DNA of 64,000 bases from positions 1,540,711 through 1,604,710 of the forward strand of contig JAMWFC010000037.1 in the NCBI GenBank assembly GCA_027475525.1. The letters are read 5' to 3'. The stretch's first letter is position 1; the number at the start of each line of letters is the position of its first letter. The notes beneath the pieces are model-generated. The model was not told where the DNA came from. It saw only the letters and a program-made list of their open reading frames with translations, and did not search any database. Source of the stretch: Macrolepiota albuminosa (Eukaryota > Basidiomycota > Agaricomycetes > Agaricales > Agaricaceae). Below, one piece after another: positions 21,424-31,269 of this stretch. Both the position numbers and the translations under genes were made by a program.

Positions 21424-21944
21424 TTGCCGACCCTTAGCGCTTTTAAACTTTTATGGACTTAGTCTTTTTGATACAAACTTTGTAGTATGTGATCCTATAA
21501 TAAACGCCTCCCTTGGCTTCAAATCGTCAGTTTGTAAGTAATCAAAAGAAAATAAGTAAAAGGGGAAACGCTCAGTAGATCATCATGGCGCAAAAACCCC
21601 TGTTGCTGGCGCGGCCCAATAGCCATTACCACGCCAGCCTAAGTAGAAAATAGGAACTGTCTGGAAATAAATAAGCGGATCCATGTAAGAAGTAACGTGT
21701 ATAAAGAAATAGAAAACCAGTGATCGCTTTGTGGCTATTCGGTGATGGTGAGCATAAGCGCTAGGTCTAGAATGGCGATTTCCTTTCTGCGCGGTCCAAC
21801 CATGAGTCAAGCGCCTCTCATTGGCTAGTATCTTCGTCAGGGTCCTCGTTCTTTGTGAAACGTCCTCCCACGCTGTCGCCGTTCTAACTCTAGCCGTGTC
21901 CTATAAATTGCATATGCATCAACTGGATCTCATCAGTCTTCGCG
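21424..21944. other. Spacer between antisense genes 1 and 2
   Basis: No open frame of note. It contains an AATAAAC-like sequence just after gene 1 (about 21498) that could serve polyadenylation, and ends with the promoter of gene 2. Confidence 0.4.
21902..21908 (+). promoter_or_regulatory. TATA box of E2 antisense gene 2
   Basis: TATAAAT, 37 bp before the ATG at 21945. Confidence 0.55.
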
Positions 21945-22460
21945 ATGACCAGCCCGACCGGCCTGGTGTGGACTCCCCGCTGTGATCGTGCTCACGTCAT
22001 GATGGACCCTCCAACTTTCCTAGAGCGTGTCACCTCTTTCCTTCACCACTATCCTGCTGGCAGCGTGCCAGAACTGGACGATGGCGCCCTCGAATTAAGT
22101 CGTCGCTGCCGGTTGCTGCGTGCGGCCTGTGAGATCTGGTCGGATAGCAAACCTCTGATGCAGTTTGGTATGGAGAAGGCCTGGAGTCGCATTTTTCAGG
22201 TGCGCTCCTGCCTTTTTCGCCCTCTTCTTTGCTGACAGTCGCTAATTAAAGCAAATTCCTCCCACCTCCACGCGAGAGCGTCTTGAGCTGCTGCTGGAAG
22301 AAAGCCACTATCTGGTCCGTCTGTCCTTACCCCGTTACTCCTTTCTTTTCCTGTCTAACCGCGCCTTCTTCACCAGTCTCCTCGTTCTTCTACCGGTGGT
22401 CGCCTCTTTCGTGGCCCCTCTGACGGAGGGACGCGTCTCCTCCTGTTGCCCGCTCCTTGA
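21945..22460 (+). CDS. E2 antisense gene 2: small unknown protein (133 aa)
   Basis: Three exons keep frame exactly: 21945-22199 (85 codons), 22252-22314 (21 codons) and 22377-22460 (27 codons and stop). The first intron has a CTAAT branch-like site. The core TFLERVTSFLHHYPAGSVPE followed by LSRRCRLLRAACEIWSDS resembles that of antisense gene 3 (ILDRIEHFLAIMPTGGFPHE, then LVRRYRILLDASTEWMID), so the two look like diverged duplicates. No known domain is recognised and there is no signal peptide. TATAAAT lies 37 bp upstream. Confidence 0.65.
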
Positions 22461-22513
22461 TTTGCTTCCACCTCCCATGTCGTTTATGTAAGGTGATCTT
22501 CCCTTCTCCGTAG

Positions 22514-22667
22514 CGCCACAGAACTGACAGATTTTAGATTCTTGATTTCCAATGTCGTCGTATATTAAATGCATCGTTGTTGTCGCCCCCCGCCACAGAA
22601 CTGACAGATTTTAGATTCTTGATTTCCAATGTTGTCGTATATTAAATGCATCGTTGTTGTCGCCCCC
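22514..22667 (+). repeat. 77-bp tandem duplication 5 of 12
   Basis: Units 22514-22590 and 22591-22667, with one C/T difference; they lie in the 3' flank of antisense gene 2. Confidence 0.88.
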
Positions 22668-22778
22668 CCCCCTCGTGATTGTTTCGCCCATGTAAAAGTT
22701 CCTAAGTCGCTGCGACCCTGCAAGTAGCTAGAGATATTTTATGGGCTCTGCCGCCCTTAAGTTTGTTAGTATTTCATC

Positions 22779-23497
22779 ATGCCAGCACCCTCCATACTTC
22801 TCCCAGATCCGGAACTTCCTCACCGCCCCGCGATCTTGGATCGTATTGAACACTTCCTGGCTATTATGCCTACGGGGGGTTTCCCTCATGAAAACGGAAA
22901 TACCATGACCCTGGTGCGCCGATATCGCATCCTGTTGGACGCCTCCACCGAATGGATGATAGACCAGGATGAGTCTCTGGTCACGGTTCGCCTCCTGTTA
23001 GCGCGTATCTTGTTTGTTGCTCATGTGTTCGCAGTCGACTATTACGCCTAGCGCAGCAAGTTTGGCGAGCCTTCTTCGGGAGACTGGCAGTTTGGTTAGT
23101 CAATAGCTCTTTCCTTCTGACCTTGGGTTGCTAATTCCATGCCGTTGCCAAGAGCCTTTCATGGCTTCCCCTTCCGCTCCTGGTTGAGTCCCGTGCCCGT
23201 AGGGCAGTCCTCGACCGCGTGGTCTTTCCTTTCCCGCCCTCGCTTCAGCCCTCCTACGGGGAGTGGGACCTTTCCCCCGAACTCGCTGCCCCTCCTCCAG
23301 GCGCTCCTCCTGCGCCAACTCCTAGCGCTCCAGTACCTTCATCCTGCATTCCTCCCGCCGTACCTCGCAACGCGCCGCCTTCGAGCACTCCGGTGCCTAC
23401 ACCAGGCGCCCCTCTTCCTCCTTCAGGCGGTCCTCCCTCCTTTAGGCGGCCCAGGGAGCGAGTCCGAGGTTCTCGTCGCCGGTCTTCTTCGGCGTAG
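22779..23497 (+). CDS. E2 antisense gene 3: Pro-rich unknown protein (206 aa)
   Basis: Three exons join in frame: 22779-23011, 23052-23094 and 23153-23497, with GT-AG introns. The N-terminal 80 residues (ILDRIEHFLAIMPTGGFPHE, LVRRYRILLDASTEW) parallel antisense gene 2. The C-terminal half is Pro/Ala/Ser-rich (APPPGAPPAPTPSAPVPSS) and ends in a basic tail (RRPRERVRGSRRRSSSA) that could bind nucleic acid or act as a nuclear signal. The stop lies 148 bp from the integrase stop, in tail-to-tail arrangement. Function unknown. The frame-preserving splicing argues against a chance antisense open frame. Confidence 0.65.
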
Positions 23498-23644
23498 CTC
23501 GTAACGTAGTAGCCGTAGTTGATTTTGTGTCCTCGCCTGTACCATAGCTATTTATGCCATCCAATATGCCTTCCGAAAGGGAAACATGACCTAAGTTTAC
23601 TTAACGGGGGCGCTAACACCTAGCGCCTCGTCCTTCGCCTTCAT

Positions 23645-24571
23645 TTACTGTTCTTCGTCGTCGTCAACAGGGGTCTCGTCATCATCCACTAACTCCGTTT
23701 CTTCCAGTTCTCGTAGTTTAGCCGTGTCAATGTCCAGCGCCGACGAAGGTAAGGGAATGTGTTCCCGCGCTAAGTAGGGGATGAGTCGAAACGCCGCTAC
23801 TGGTCGATGCAAAACTGAGCCGTCCAACTCGCAGAGTACATAGGCGCCTCCCCTATTGCGGGAAACCACTATTAGGGGTCCCAGATACCGAGGTCGCATC
23901 TTTTTGTTATGGGTAACTTCGATCTTTGAGTTGCACATTAGTACGAGGGCGCCAGAGGTGAAGTTGTAGTCTCTAATCGTGGCGCTGTGCTCGCTTTCAA
24001 ATCGTAGCGCAGCTTGTCGTCTAGTTTGAAATACTACTTCGTGTAAGCGCTCGAGATCCTCCATGCGTCGCTGTAAGTCTATAGCGCGCCTAGCAATCAT
24101 GTCGGTGGAAGATAGTATCGAATTCGGGGGTGGCTGTAAGTAAGTAGCTTCCACTATGTCGGCCGGGAGGAGTGGATGGGTGCCGGTCGCCGCGTAGTAG
24201 GGTGAACAACCCATCCTTTTTCGTACGGTAACCCTTTCCGACCAGAAGACCGAATAAGTCGCTTCGCTCCAGCGACTTTCGTCACCATCGACCGCCTTAA
24301 ATAGCGCCTGTCGAACGTCAAAATGAGGCCTTTCTACGATTCCGTTGGCGCGCTTGTTGTAACCAGAAACCCGTATGTGTTGAATGTTGTACTTCTTGGC
24401 AAGATAAGTGAGCGCCTTAACTATCGGCGCTCCATTGTCTGTGACGATCTCGTGAAGGGCTCCCCATCTGCAGATAACGTCCTCAAAGAGCCACTTAGCT
24501 ATAGCGTCTGTATTTTCTCGTTGGAGCATACGGAACTCCGGCCAATGTACCAAGGAACACCTTCCAGCCAC
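23645..24571 (-). pseudogene. E2 integrase core and C-terminus
   Basis: Carries the second and third catalytic acids in IVTDNGAPIV and ANGIVERPHFDVRQAL and ends in an acidic tail (VDDDETPVDDDEEQ). The zinc-binding HHCC part and first Asp (IYIDTMHMPKSGRY) lie in the upstream frame (24645-24850). The two are separated by the 77-bp duplication and a one-base frame slip at its edge. Integrase inserts the element DNA copy; E2 leaves 4-bp target duplications. Confidence 0.85.
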
Positions 24572-24644
24572 TTAGCTATAGCGTCTGTATTTTCTCGTTG
24601 GAGCATACGGAACTCCGGCCAATGTACCAAGGAACACCTTCCTG
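24491..24644 (-). repeat. 77-bp tandem duplication 6 of 12
   Basis: Units 24491-24567 and 24568-24644, splitting the integrase frame. Even with one copy ignored, the frame seems one base short at the 24644 edge. Confidence 0.9.
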
Positions 24645-27076
24645 AATGATATACTTGTAGCGCCCTGACTTGGGCATGTGCATGGTGTCGATATATATTT
24701 TTCCAAATAGCGGCGCTGGAGTCGCTACTGTTGGGGGAATAAGAACCTGACGTGTCTGCTGGATTTGACAGAGATGACAAGTGCGAATATACCACGCAAT
24801 ATCGGCGCTAACTTGAGGCCACCAGAAGCGCTCCAAAAGGTTCGCTCTTGTTGCGTAGAGTCCACGGTGTCCCAAGTCATCGTGCATAGCGCGTAGAATT
24901 CTAATTCGATTGTCCGGTTTAATTACTAGCTTGTGGGCGCCATCTCTATTTCGTCGCCAAAGTCGGTTTTCCACTACAAAGAAGGTCGTCGCGTATTGAA
25001 TGAAGGTGGCGTATTCCGTATCCGTAAGGTCTGATGGTCGTCGCAAATCCTGTAGCCACTTCCTAACCTGGTCCACCCGCTGATCTTCTGACTTAGCTTT
25101 GGCGCTTCGAGGTACCGCCGAATATGGCAGGTTCTGACTGTCTTCTCTTAAGGGTCTTGGTTCCTCGACTATCTTTAGATCGTTAGATGGCTTAGCGACG
25201 TTATAGATACTGGCCGTGTAAAAAGTTGATGACGCCTGATATGGTCGGGGCTGGTACGGAACAATAGGGTGAAGCCAATTTGAAACTGGTTGGTCTTCGC
25301 GAAGCGCCGGAATAGGCAGCTGAATGATGTGCATGAAACCATGCAATCGATCGATCCAATCGTCAAATACATCGTTGTCGCTATCGTCTAGCGCTTCATC
25401 TTCCGGTTGTCTGGGTCGCCTAGATAATCCGTCCGGCCCGTGAAATGCACTTCTGACGTGTACTAACTCGAAGTGAAACATTAATATCGCTACTACCCAG
25501 CGGTTCATACTGGCCGACGGTTGAATATCAGGGTTCTGAAGCATTCCTTTGATGTATCGTGCGTCGACCTCGACAATGAGATTTTGTACCCCAATGAGGT
25601 ACATGCGCAGCGCCTGAAACGATCGAAACAAGCCATATAACTCTAGCTTGGGCTGACTGTAGCGCGATTCTCGGTCGTTAAGGGTAATCGATCCGAAACG
25701 ATTGTGGCGCCTGATTTTCCGGTTTGCGCTATCACACTGGCATAAGAAGAAGCCAACGGCGATATATGATGTGTCAACAGCAAGTATAACGGGATCGGCG
25801 GTAGTATAGTCAATGGGTACCAATGGTTTCGCTTCCTGTAGCGCCTTTACTAAGTCCTTCTGGGCATTGATTTGATCAGGTCCGAATTCGAAGGGGACCC
25901 CTGAACGGGTTAGGCAATTAAGGGCGTTTGCGCGATGAGAAAAATGGTGTATGAACATGCGCAGCACCCCTACAGTGCCCAAGAACGTGCGAACTTCCGA
26001 GAGGTTATGACAGACCCCCCATTTCTCCAACAGCGCTAATCGGCTCTTTTCTGGAATCCTGCCTTCTGGCGTGCAAACGTGCCCCAAAATTTTAAACTGC
26101 GGTGCGCAAAGAACGAGCTTGTGCCCTGAAAACATCCCGCCACAATACTTCATGCGCTGAAGTACTCGGTTAACCAGTTGAAAGAATTCCCATAGCGCCA
26201 TGCGAATATTAGGATTTTCCGGGTGAACTTCGGGCTTGCCATCCACCAACCGCCAATCCTTCGGGCCTTTAACTCCTACGTCGTCTATGAAACTGAGCAC
26301 ATGGTGGGGTATTTTGGGCTGTAGGATAAACGTAATATCGTCGTGAAATATCGGTACCGAGTTTGTCCATCCCATAGGAAGTGTGACTAGTCGTAGCGCC
26401 CCAAACGGTGTTTGAAATGTCGTCAAGTCGCGAGAGGAAGGATGGATTAAGCGCTCGTCATAGCCTACGTACAAATCCAGGGTAGCGCCACATATTCGTC
26501 CCGCAAAAGATTCAGCGACGTGATCGGGAAATGGCGGTACCCCTGAATGACGAATGGTGACTTTGTTTAGCGGTTCTAGGCTGTGAACTATACGTAGCTT
26601 CCCGTTTTTCTTTAGTACGCAGAACCACCTCGAGCGGTAGGCCGAGTTAGAAGGCTCGTATACACCTGCCGCTATCTTGGAGCGAATAATTTGGCAGACT
26701 TCGGCTTTGATGCCCGGGGGTATGGGTCGGTTATGCTCAGTCCAGGGTACGTGCGGTATGGTTGGGATGACCACTGGTGGAAAAAAGTCAGTTCTAAGTT
26801 TACTGCGTTCTGAGTCCTCCCATGCAAAAGCCTCATTCTGTTTTTGCATGATGTCGACTAGTACGTTCATTTCCTCCGTCGAGAGGAAGCCGGTATTGTG
26901 GGCGCTAAGAAATAGCGCCTTTCGTTCTTCTGTAAATCGTCCTGTTGGTTCAAAGGGTGGTGGATTCGGATCGAGTTTTGGCAGGGTAGCCAAAGGGTCG
27001 CCTATTATTTTTCTTTCGATGCGAAATTCCTCGGGTACGGCGCTTGCTACCGGTTTTGTTTTAAGCGCTACGGGTT
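24645..27076 (-). CDS. E2 reverse transcriptase, RNase H and integrase zinc finger
   Basis: Reading leftwards: the RT with WFCVLKKNGKLRIVHSLEPLN, a motif-A region ATLDLYVGYDE, LVTLPMGWTNSVPIFHDDI and the active site SFIDDVGVKGP (Asp pair); RNase H with ILAVDTSYIAVGFFLC, KLELYGLFRSFQALRMYL and VEVDARYIKGML; then the integrase zinc finger with CHLCQ and the first catalytic Asp in YIDTMHM. The FIDD active site is typical of this mushroom Gypsy lineage. About 800 codons are open without a stop, notable beside the broken gag. The N-terminal boundary is blurred by the duplication at 27077. Confidence 0.88.
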
Positions 27077-27230
27077 TATATTTCTTCTTGACCTGAACCC
27101 CTTTGCGCTTAGGGGTACTATTGTTAGCAAACGTATTATAAATAGAGTCATGGTATATTTCTTCTTGACCTGAACCCCTTTGCGCTTAGGGGTACTATTG
27201 TTAGCAAACGTATTATAAATAGAGTCATGG
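27077..27230 (-). repeat. 77-bp tandem duplication 7 of 12
   Basis: Units 27077-27153 and 27154-27230, at the protease to reverse-transcriptase transition of E2. Confidence 0.9.
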
Positions 27231-28463
27231 TTCTAGCGAAACCTGATATCAAAGATTCTTTAGAGTCGGGAGTAGAAACGAAATAAGTGTCTGTTGAAAG
27301 GTTTTCAGTAATATCTGACGCAGTGAGGTATAAGTAGGATAACGCGTCACTAGTAAGCGACGAAGAAGAATTCAAGATTTCATGGGCTAAAGGGGTATAG
27401 GATATAAAGTTTACTTGCCCAGTCCGATGGTTATAGTCCAAGATAAGCGCTTCATCTCCATGATCCTCATCACTCATCTCCTCGATGGCGCCGGAAAACA
27501 CTCGCAAGGGTTGTCGCTAACGTAAGGTCGCTTTCTCGGTCCCGGTTTCTGGAATTTCCCCCGTGGAAACGTTGGTACCGTTCTTCTGACGCCTGAGTTA
27601 GGGTCGCTAATAGTTAGCGTCGTTTCGTCTTCAGACGTCGTCTTGACTACTGATCGGGCTAAGACGTCGAAGGGCCTTCCTAATAATAAGTCGTACGCAG
27701 GCGACCTAAGAATGTGTATTTGAAGGTAAAACGTAAGATCGCCAACAGCGCATGGCACGTTACGAGCCATTCCCAAGGATCGATCAATAGTGCCATTAGC
27801 GCTTTGCATATTAAGAATGATGGTCGGGTCGTAAATGATGCCAAGCTCGTTAGCGACGTCGGCAGCCATTGAAATAATCTGTGATCCGCTGTCCACTATA
27901 GATTCTATCTCGCTTTTTCCATCAACTGTCAACATAATCGAGCGAATCGCGTGAGAGTCTTGGGCTACAGTGAGGACGGCGGGATCGTTGCTAGATCTTA
28001 GCGACTTAAGGTAAGTTTCAACCGGGTCAATGGACGTAGCTTCTTTAGGTGGGGCGGCCTCTTCTTTGATTTCCGACGTGACCGTCTTGGTTATGTATGC
28101 GAATCCAGGTAGCGCGTCGTCGCATTCGTCCACCGCCGTTACATTGTTAGCTACGTTCCGTCGAGGGGTTACCGCTGTACGCATCTGATTCCTGACGTCT
28201 GGCGCCACACTGCATAGCTCCCCTACCGACATCGTGACTTGACTTTTCATAATACGATCGAATACTTGCTTAGATTTTTCTATGTCGTAGATTGGTGCCG
28301 TTGGTCGGTAGCCTCCTGCTGGCTTGTCTGGCGCTCCAAAGTTTCAATTGATAGGCGGAGCGTAGTTACCGGCAAGTCCTGAATACGGGTGTAGTGGCGG
28401 TTCCGTGCTAGCTGGCGCTTTGGCCGTATCAGGTGTGTCGTCGTTGATACTGGAATTCGAAGG
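27148..28463 (-). pseudogene. E2 aspartic protease and linker
   Basis: The protease core SIVDSGSQIISMAADVANELGI gives the DSG active site, followed by YDLLLGRPFDVLARSVV (the LLGRP flap-end motif). The upstream frame has a TGA at 28344-28346 in PIN-stop-NFGAPDKPAGG, where Arg (CGA) is likely. The protease frame (to 27474) overlaps by 34 nt the next frame (27148-27507, RVFSGAIEEMSDEDHGDEA), so either a frameshift is used or an indel is present. Retroviral-type proteases cleave the Gag-Pol polyprotein. Confidence 0.8.
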
Positions 28464-28617
28464 CTTTGCAGGTGCTGGATCGGTCGTAGCGCCTGAAGGT
28501 CTATAGTCTTTCAACGGTTGCTTGCTCTTTTTAATCTCGACTTTGCAGGTGCTGGATCAGTCGTAGCGCCTGAAGGTCTATAGTCTTTCAACGGTTGCTT
28601 GCTCTTTTTAATCTCGA
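28464..28617 (-). repeat. 77-bp tandem duplication 8 of 12
   Basis: Units 28464-28540 and 28541-28617, with one G/A difference, at the gag-protease border of E2. Confidence 0.88.
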
Positions 28618-30147
28618 CCCATCGAAAACCTGATTCTTTAGCGACTTTAGCTCCCTTTCCAACGTCTCAATCCTCTCCTCTCGTGACAACGTCGGTCGCT
28701 CGCTAACAGCATTAAGCTGGAGTACTTCATGGATTAGCGCCTGTTGTGGAGTTGTTTCTGCCTCCGCTGCGGCCGTACTATTGAGATTGCCCGTCGCTAA
28801 GTTCCCAGGGTTACGTCGATGCCATTCATCAATTCGCCCCTGGAAGGTTCGGTGCTCAGGATATAGAGGGATGTTAGCGCCGGAGGGTAGGACTATTTTC
28901 CCGTCGGCGCCTCGGCGTGCTCTTCCTTGGCGCAGGTATTGTTCGAGGATAGCGCAGCGTCCGCGAGTCATCGTATGTCCTGCCTCACCACAGAAGTGAC
29001 AAGGGCCGGATTGCATATTACCTCATGGCGCATTAAGGCTAGTCAAGATTAACGTTTCCAATTTGCTCATAACGTTTGCGACAGCCGTGTTGACTGCGTT
29101 TTCCAGGTCCTCCTTCTTGACAAAACCTCCCTGATTGTTAGTTGCGCTAGGTGCGGGCGCCGCAACAGGTGGCGCCTTTCCTCCGTTATCAGTGCTAGAA
29201 GGTCGCTGGAAGGGGATGCCAGTATCCGTGCCTTTCAGTATCCATTTACCTGCTTCAAAGACGTCTTCTATATTGTAGGGTTCCTCAGGATGGTGGTCGG
29301 ACTTAAGAATTTCTAAGCGACGAGCTATACGAGTCCAAAGTGATGTGGGAATGCCTTGTTGAAACAAGCGCCGTTCCTCGTTCCTGTAGAGTTTGCCATT
29401 CTGCACTAGCCATCTTGCAATTCGCTGGAAGTCTCGATAATAAGTAGATAGCGTGCCTAGTGTATAAATGCCCGTTGCGAAGGTATCCTGTACCAGTTTC
29501 TGGATTTCAAGGACGGTATAGCGCATGGATTCCTCAGTGCCAGGGTACAGTTTAATGATCGCCTTTTTCCATTCCTCGTAGGTAAACGCCCTTGGCACCG
29601 CCTCTCATGTTAATCCTTGAAACTCATCCAGTCCCGTCCAGGATTCCGCGGTGTCGTAGGAAACGTATCTGGCGGCGTATTCTTTCATTTGTGTGTTGTC
29701 GGTGACTCGGCAGTCGCGTAATAAATATTCCAATTCTTGGAAATACTGTGTTAGCTCGCGAGGTTTCGTCTCGTCCCATTTTGGCGACGAGAAGTGGTTT
29801 CTTGGCGGCATACGCGGTGTGTTTGCCTGCTCCATACTAGCTGGCGTCGATGTCGTGGTGGGAATAGTAGTGTTAGTGGTAGTTTCGCTTGGCGTAGTTG
29901 TAGTCGGTACTGGCTCGGGTAATTCTGAGTCGCTAGGTTCTGGCGATAATGACCTAGACAGCTCTTCCAAAGGAGTAAGCAGTGTATGGTTTTCACCTGC
30001 TAAGTATTTGAACGGTCGGGAAAATGGAAAGAAGCTTTCAGCCAAGCTATCTGGAGCGGCTTCAAGCTCCTGATCTAAAGTCTGCCTTGGTAGCGCGCCT
30101 GGTAAGTGTGGTGACTCAGTTAAGGTTTGTTCAAACGCGCTCTCCAA
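28618..30147 (-). pseudogene. E2 gag (capsid and zinc knuckle)
   Basis: One phase broken by TGA at 29605-29607 (GLT-stop-EAVPRAF) and 29023-29025 (NAP-stop-GNMQSG), both consistent with CGA to TGA. The first part has a disordered Thr-rich stretch and the capsid-like PPRNHFSSPKWDETKPRELT, YFQELEYLLRDCRV and AARYVSYDTAESWTGL; the middle has FTYEEWKKAIIKLYPGTE and LSTYYRDFQRIARWLV; the end has the zinc knuckle CHFCGEAGHTMTRGRC (C-x2-C-x4-H-x5-C) and a short coiled coil. Gag builds the virus-like particle and packages RNA. The layout is that of a gag family common in mushroom Gypsy elements. Confidence 0.82.
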
Positions 30148-30226
30148 TAGGAGGCGGCGCTGTCGCTGGGCTCGAGTTTCCGGCGGAATTCTGCCTCAAT
30201 AGAACCCCTCGCGGTGGGCTCCAAAA

Positions 30227-31269
30227 TGATGACGCCAACTGTGGTTGGGTGCGCTGGACGTATACGCAGTACAACGCCGTCTCCAGCGCCTGGCATACGG
30301 GTTTGTGAGGAGTCCCAGCAGGGTCCCGGTGTGCTCGAGCAGAGGTGATAGAGCGATGCGCTAGACGATAGCGCCTCGGATGCTACCTAGCAAGTGGTAA
30401 GCGTCGTAGTTTAGGGGAAGTTATAGAGAAAGAAACGAATAGCGCAGCGTAGCATGCCCGTAGGTGGCACCGTAAACGACGAAGACGAGATAGACGAAGC
30501 TAGCGCCGAACTTGGTGGCAAAGTCAGGCAACGCTAGCGCGATTTGAACGCTAAGTGTAACTGGGTGCTCAAGAGGTTACGATTCGTTGTTATATACATG
30601 GCAAGTAGCTAGTTTTTATACTATGCGCTACATTATTTCCAAAATAAGTCCATTGACGGCGCTACCAATTAGTGCCTCTCTTCGTGACTGTAGCTAACGG
30701 CCACCTGTCAACGGCGACCTGCAGCGCATGGGTGACGGCGACCAACGGCGACTCTAAAACTACTTAGAAGTGGTACGAGTTTGCTCACTTTTTGATGTAA
30801 TTTAATTGGCCATGCCATCTCGGGGTATGGTCGGGGAATCCTCGACAGACGCCGTGAGCGCTAATTCCGGCGCTAAACATTGTACCATATTTTGATAGAT
30901 TTAAATGTCGGGTCTGCGTGTATCCTGTCTCATCGTCATTGATTCTTTTAGACTTCTGATTGAGGTGCCTCGGTGATTGACAGCGCCAATTGCTAACTCC
31001 TTCCAGTACTGATCGGGGTTTGGTCAGAGTCCCCTCCCGCCGTTATGCTAGCGCTATGAGTCCTGAGTCTTCTTGGTCTTCAAAGTAACTGAGTGGAGTG
31101 CGCTGAGGGGCTGATGCTGGTGATTGAGATGAATGGATAAGTCTTGCCATAGAGCGCCCGCGCTAGGGCTGCTCTGTACCCAAGGCTGGTCGCTAGAGCC
31201 TTTAGTGTGTCAAGTGTTGGTCGGCCTATAATGTCCCTTGATGCGCTCAGTCCGAGTAGAAGCCTATCA
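30227..31269 (-). repeat. E2 5' LTR
   Basis: 1,043 bp. It begins TGATGACGCC at 30227 and is followed inward (minus strand) by the tRNA-complementary primer site. The TATA box is at 30613-30620. Confidence 0.93.
30613..30620 (-). promoter_or_regulatory. LTR TATA box (5' LTR copy)
   Basis: TATAAAAA on the minus strand; it should drive leftward transcription of E2. Confidence 0.6.

Larger units (their letters stand above)
17635..31269 (-). mobile_element. E2: Ty3/Gypsy retrotransposon with antisense gene cargo
   Basis: Two LTRs of 1,043 bp (17635-18677 and 30227-31269) start TGATGACGCC and end CCTATCA, differing at about four positions by eye, all transitions, so the insertion is recent. The 4-bp target duplication is TCGC (17631-17634, 31270-31273). 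Transcribed leftwards: gag (30147 to about 28600), protease, reverse transcriptase with FIDD, RNase H, integrase (to 23645). The 4.9 kb between integrase and the 3' LTR holds three spliced genes on the opposite strand. A likely primer site sits 3 bp inside the 5' LTR (minus strand, below 30223): TGGAGCCCACCGCGAGGGG, complementary to a CCA-ended tRNA 3' end, possibly tRNA-Lys. Confidence 0.92.
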
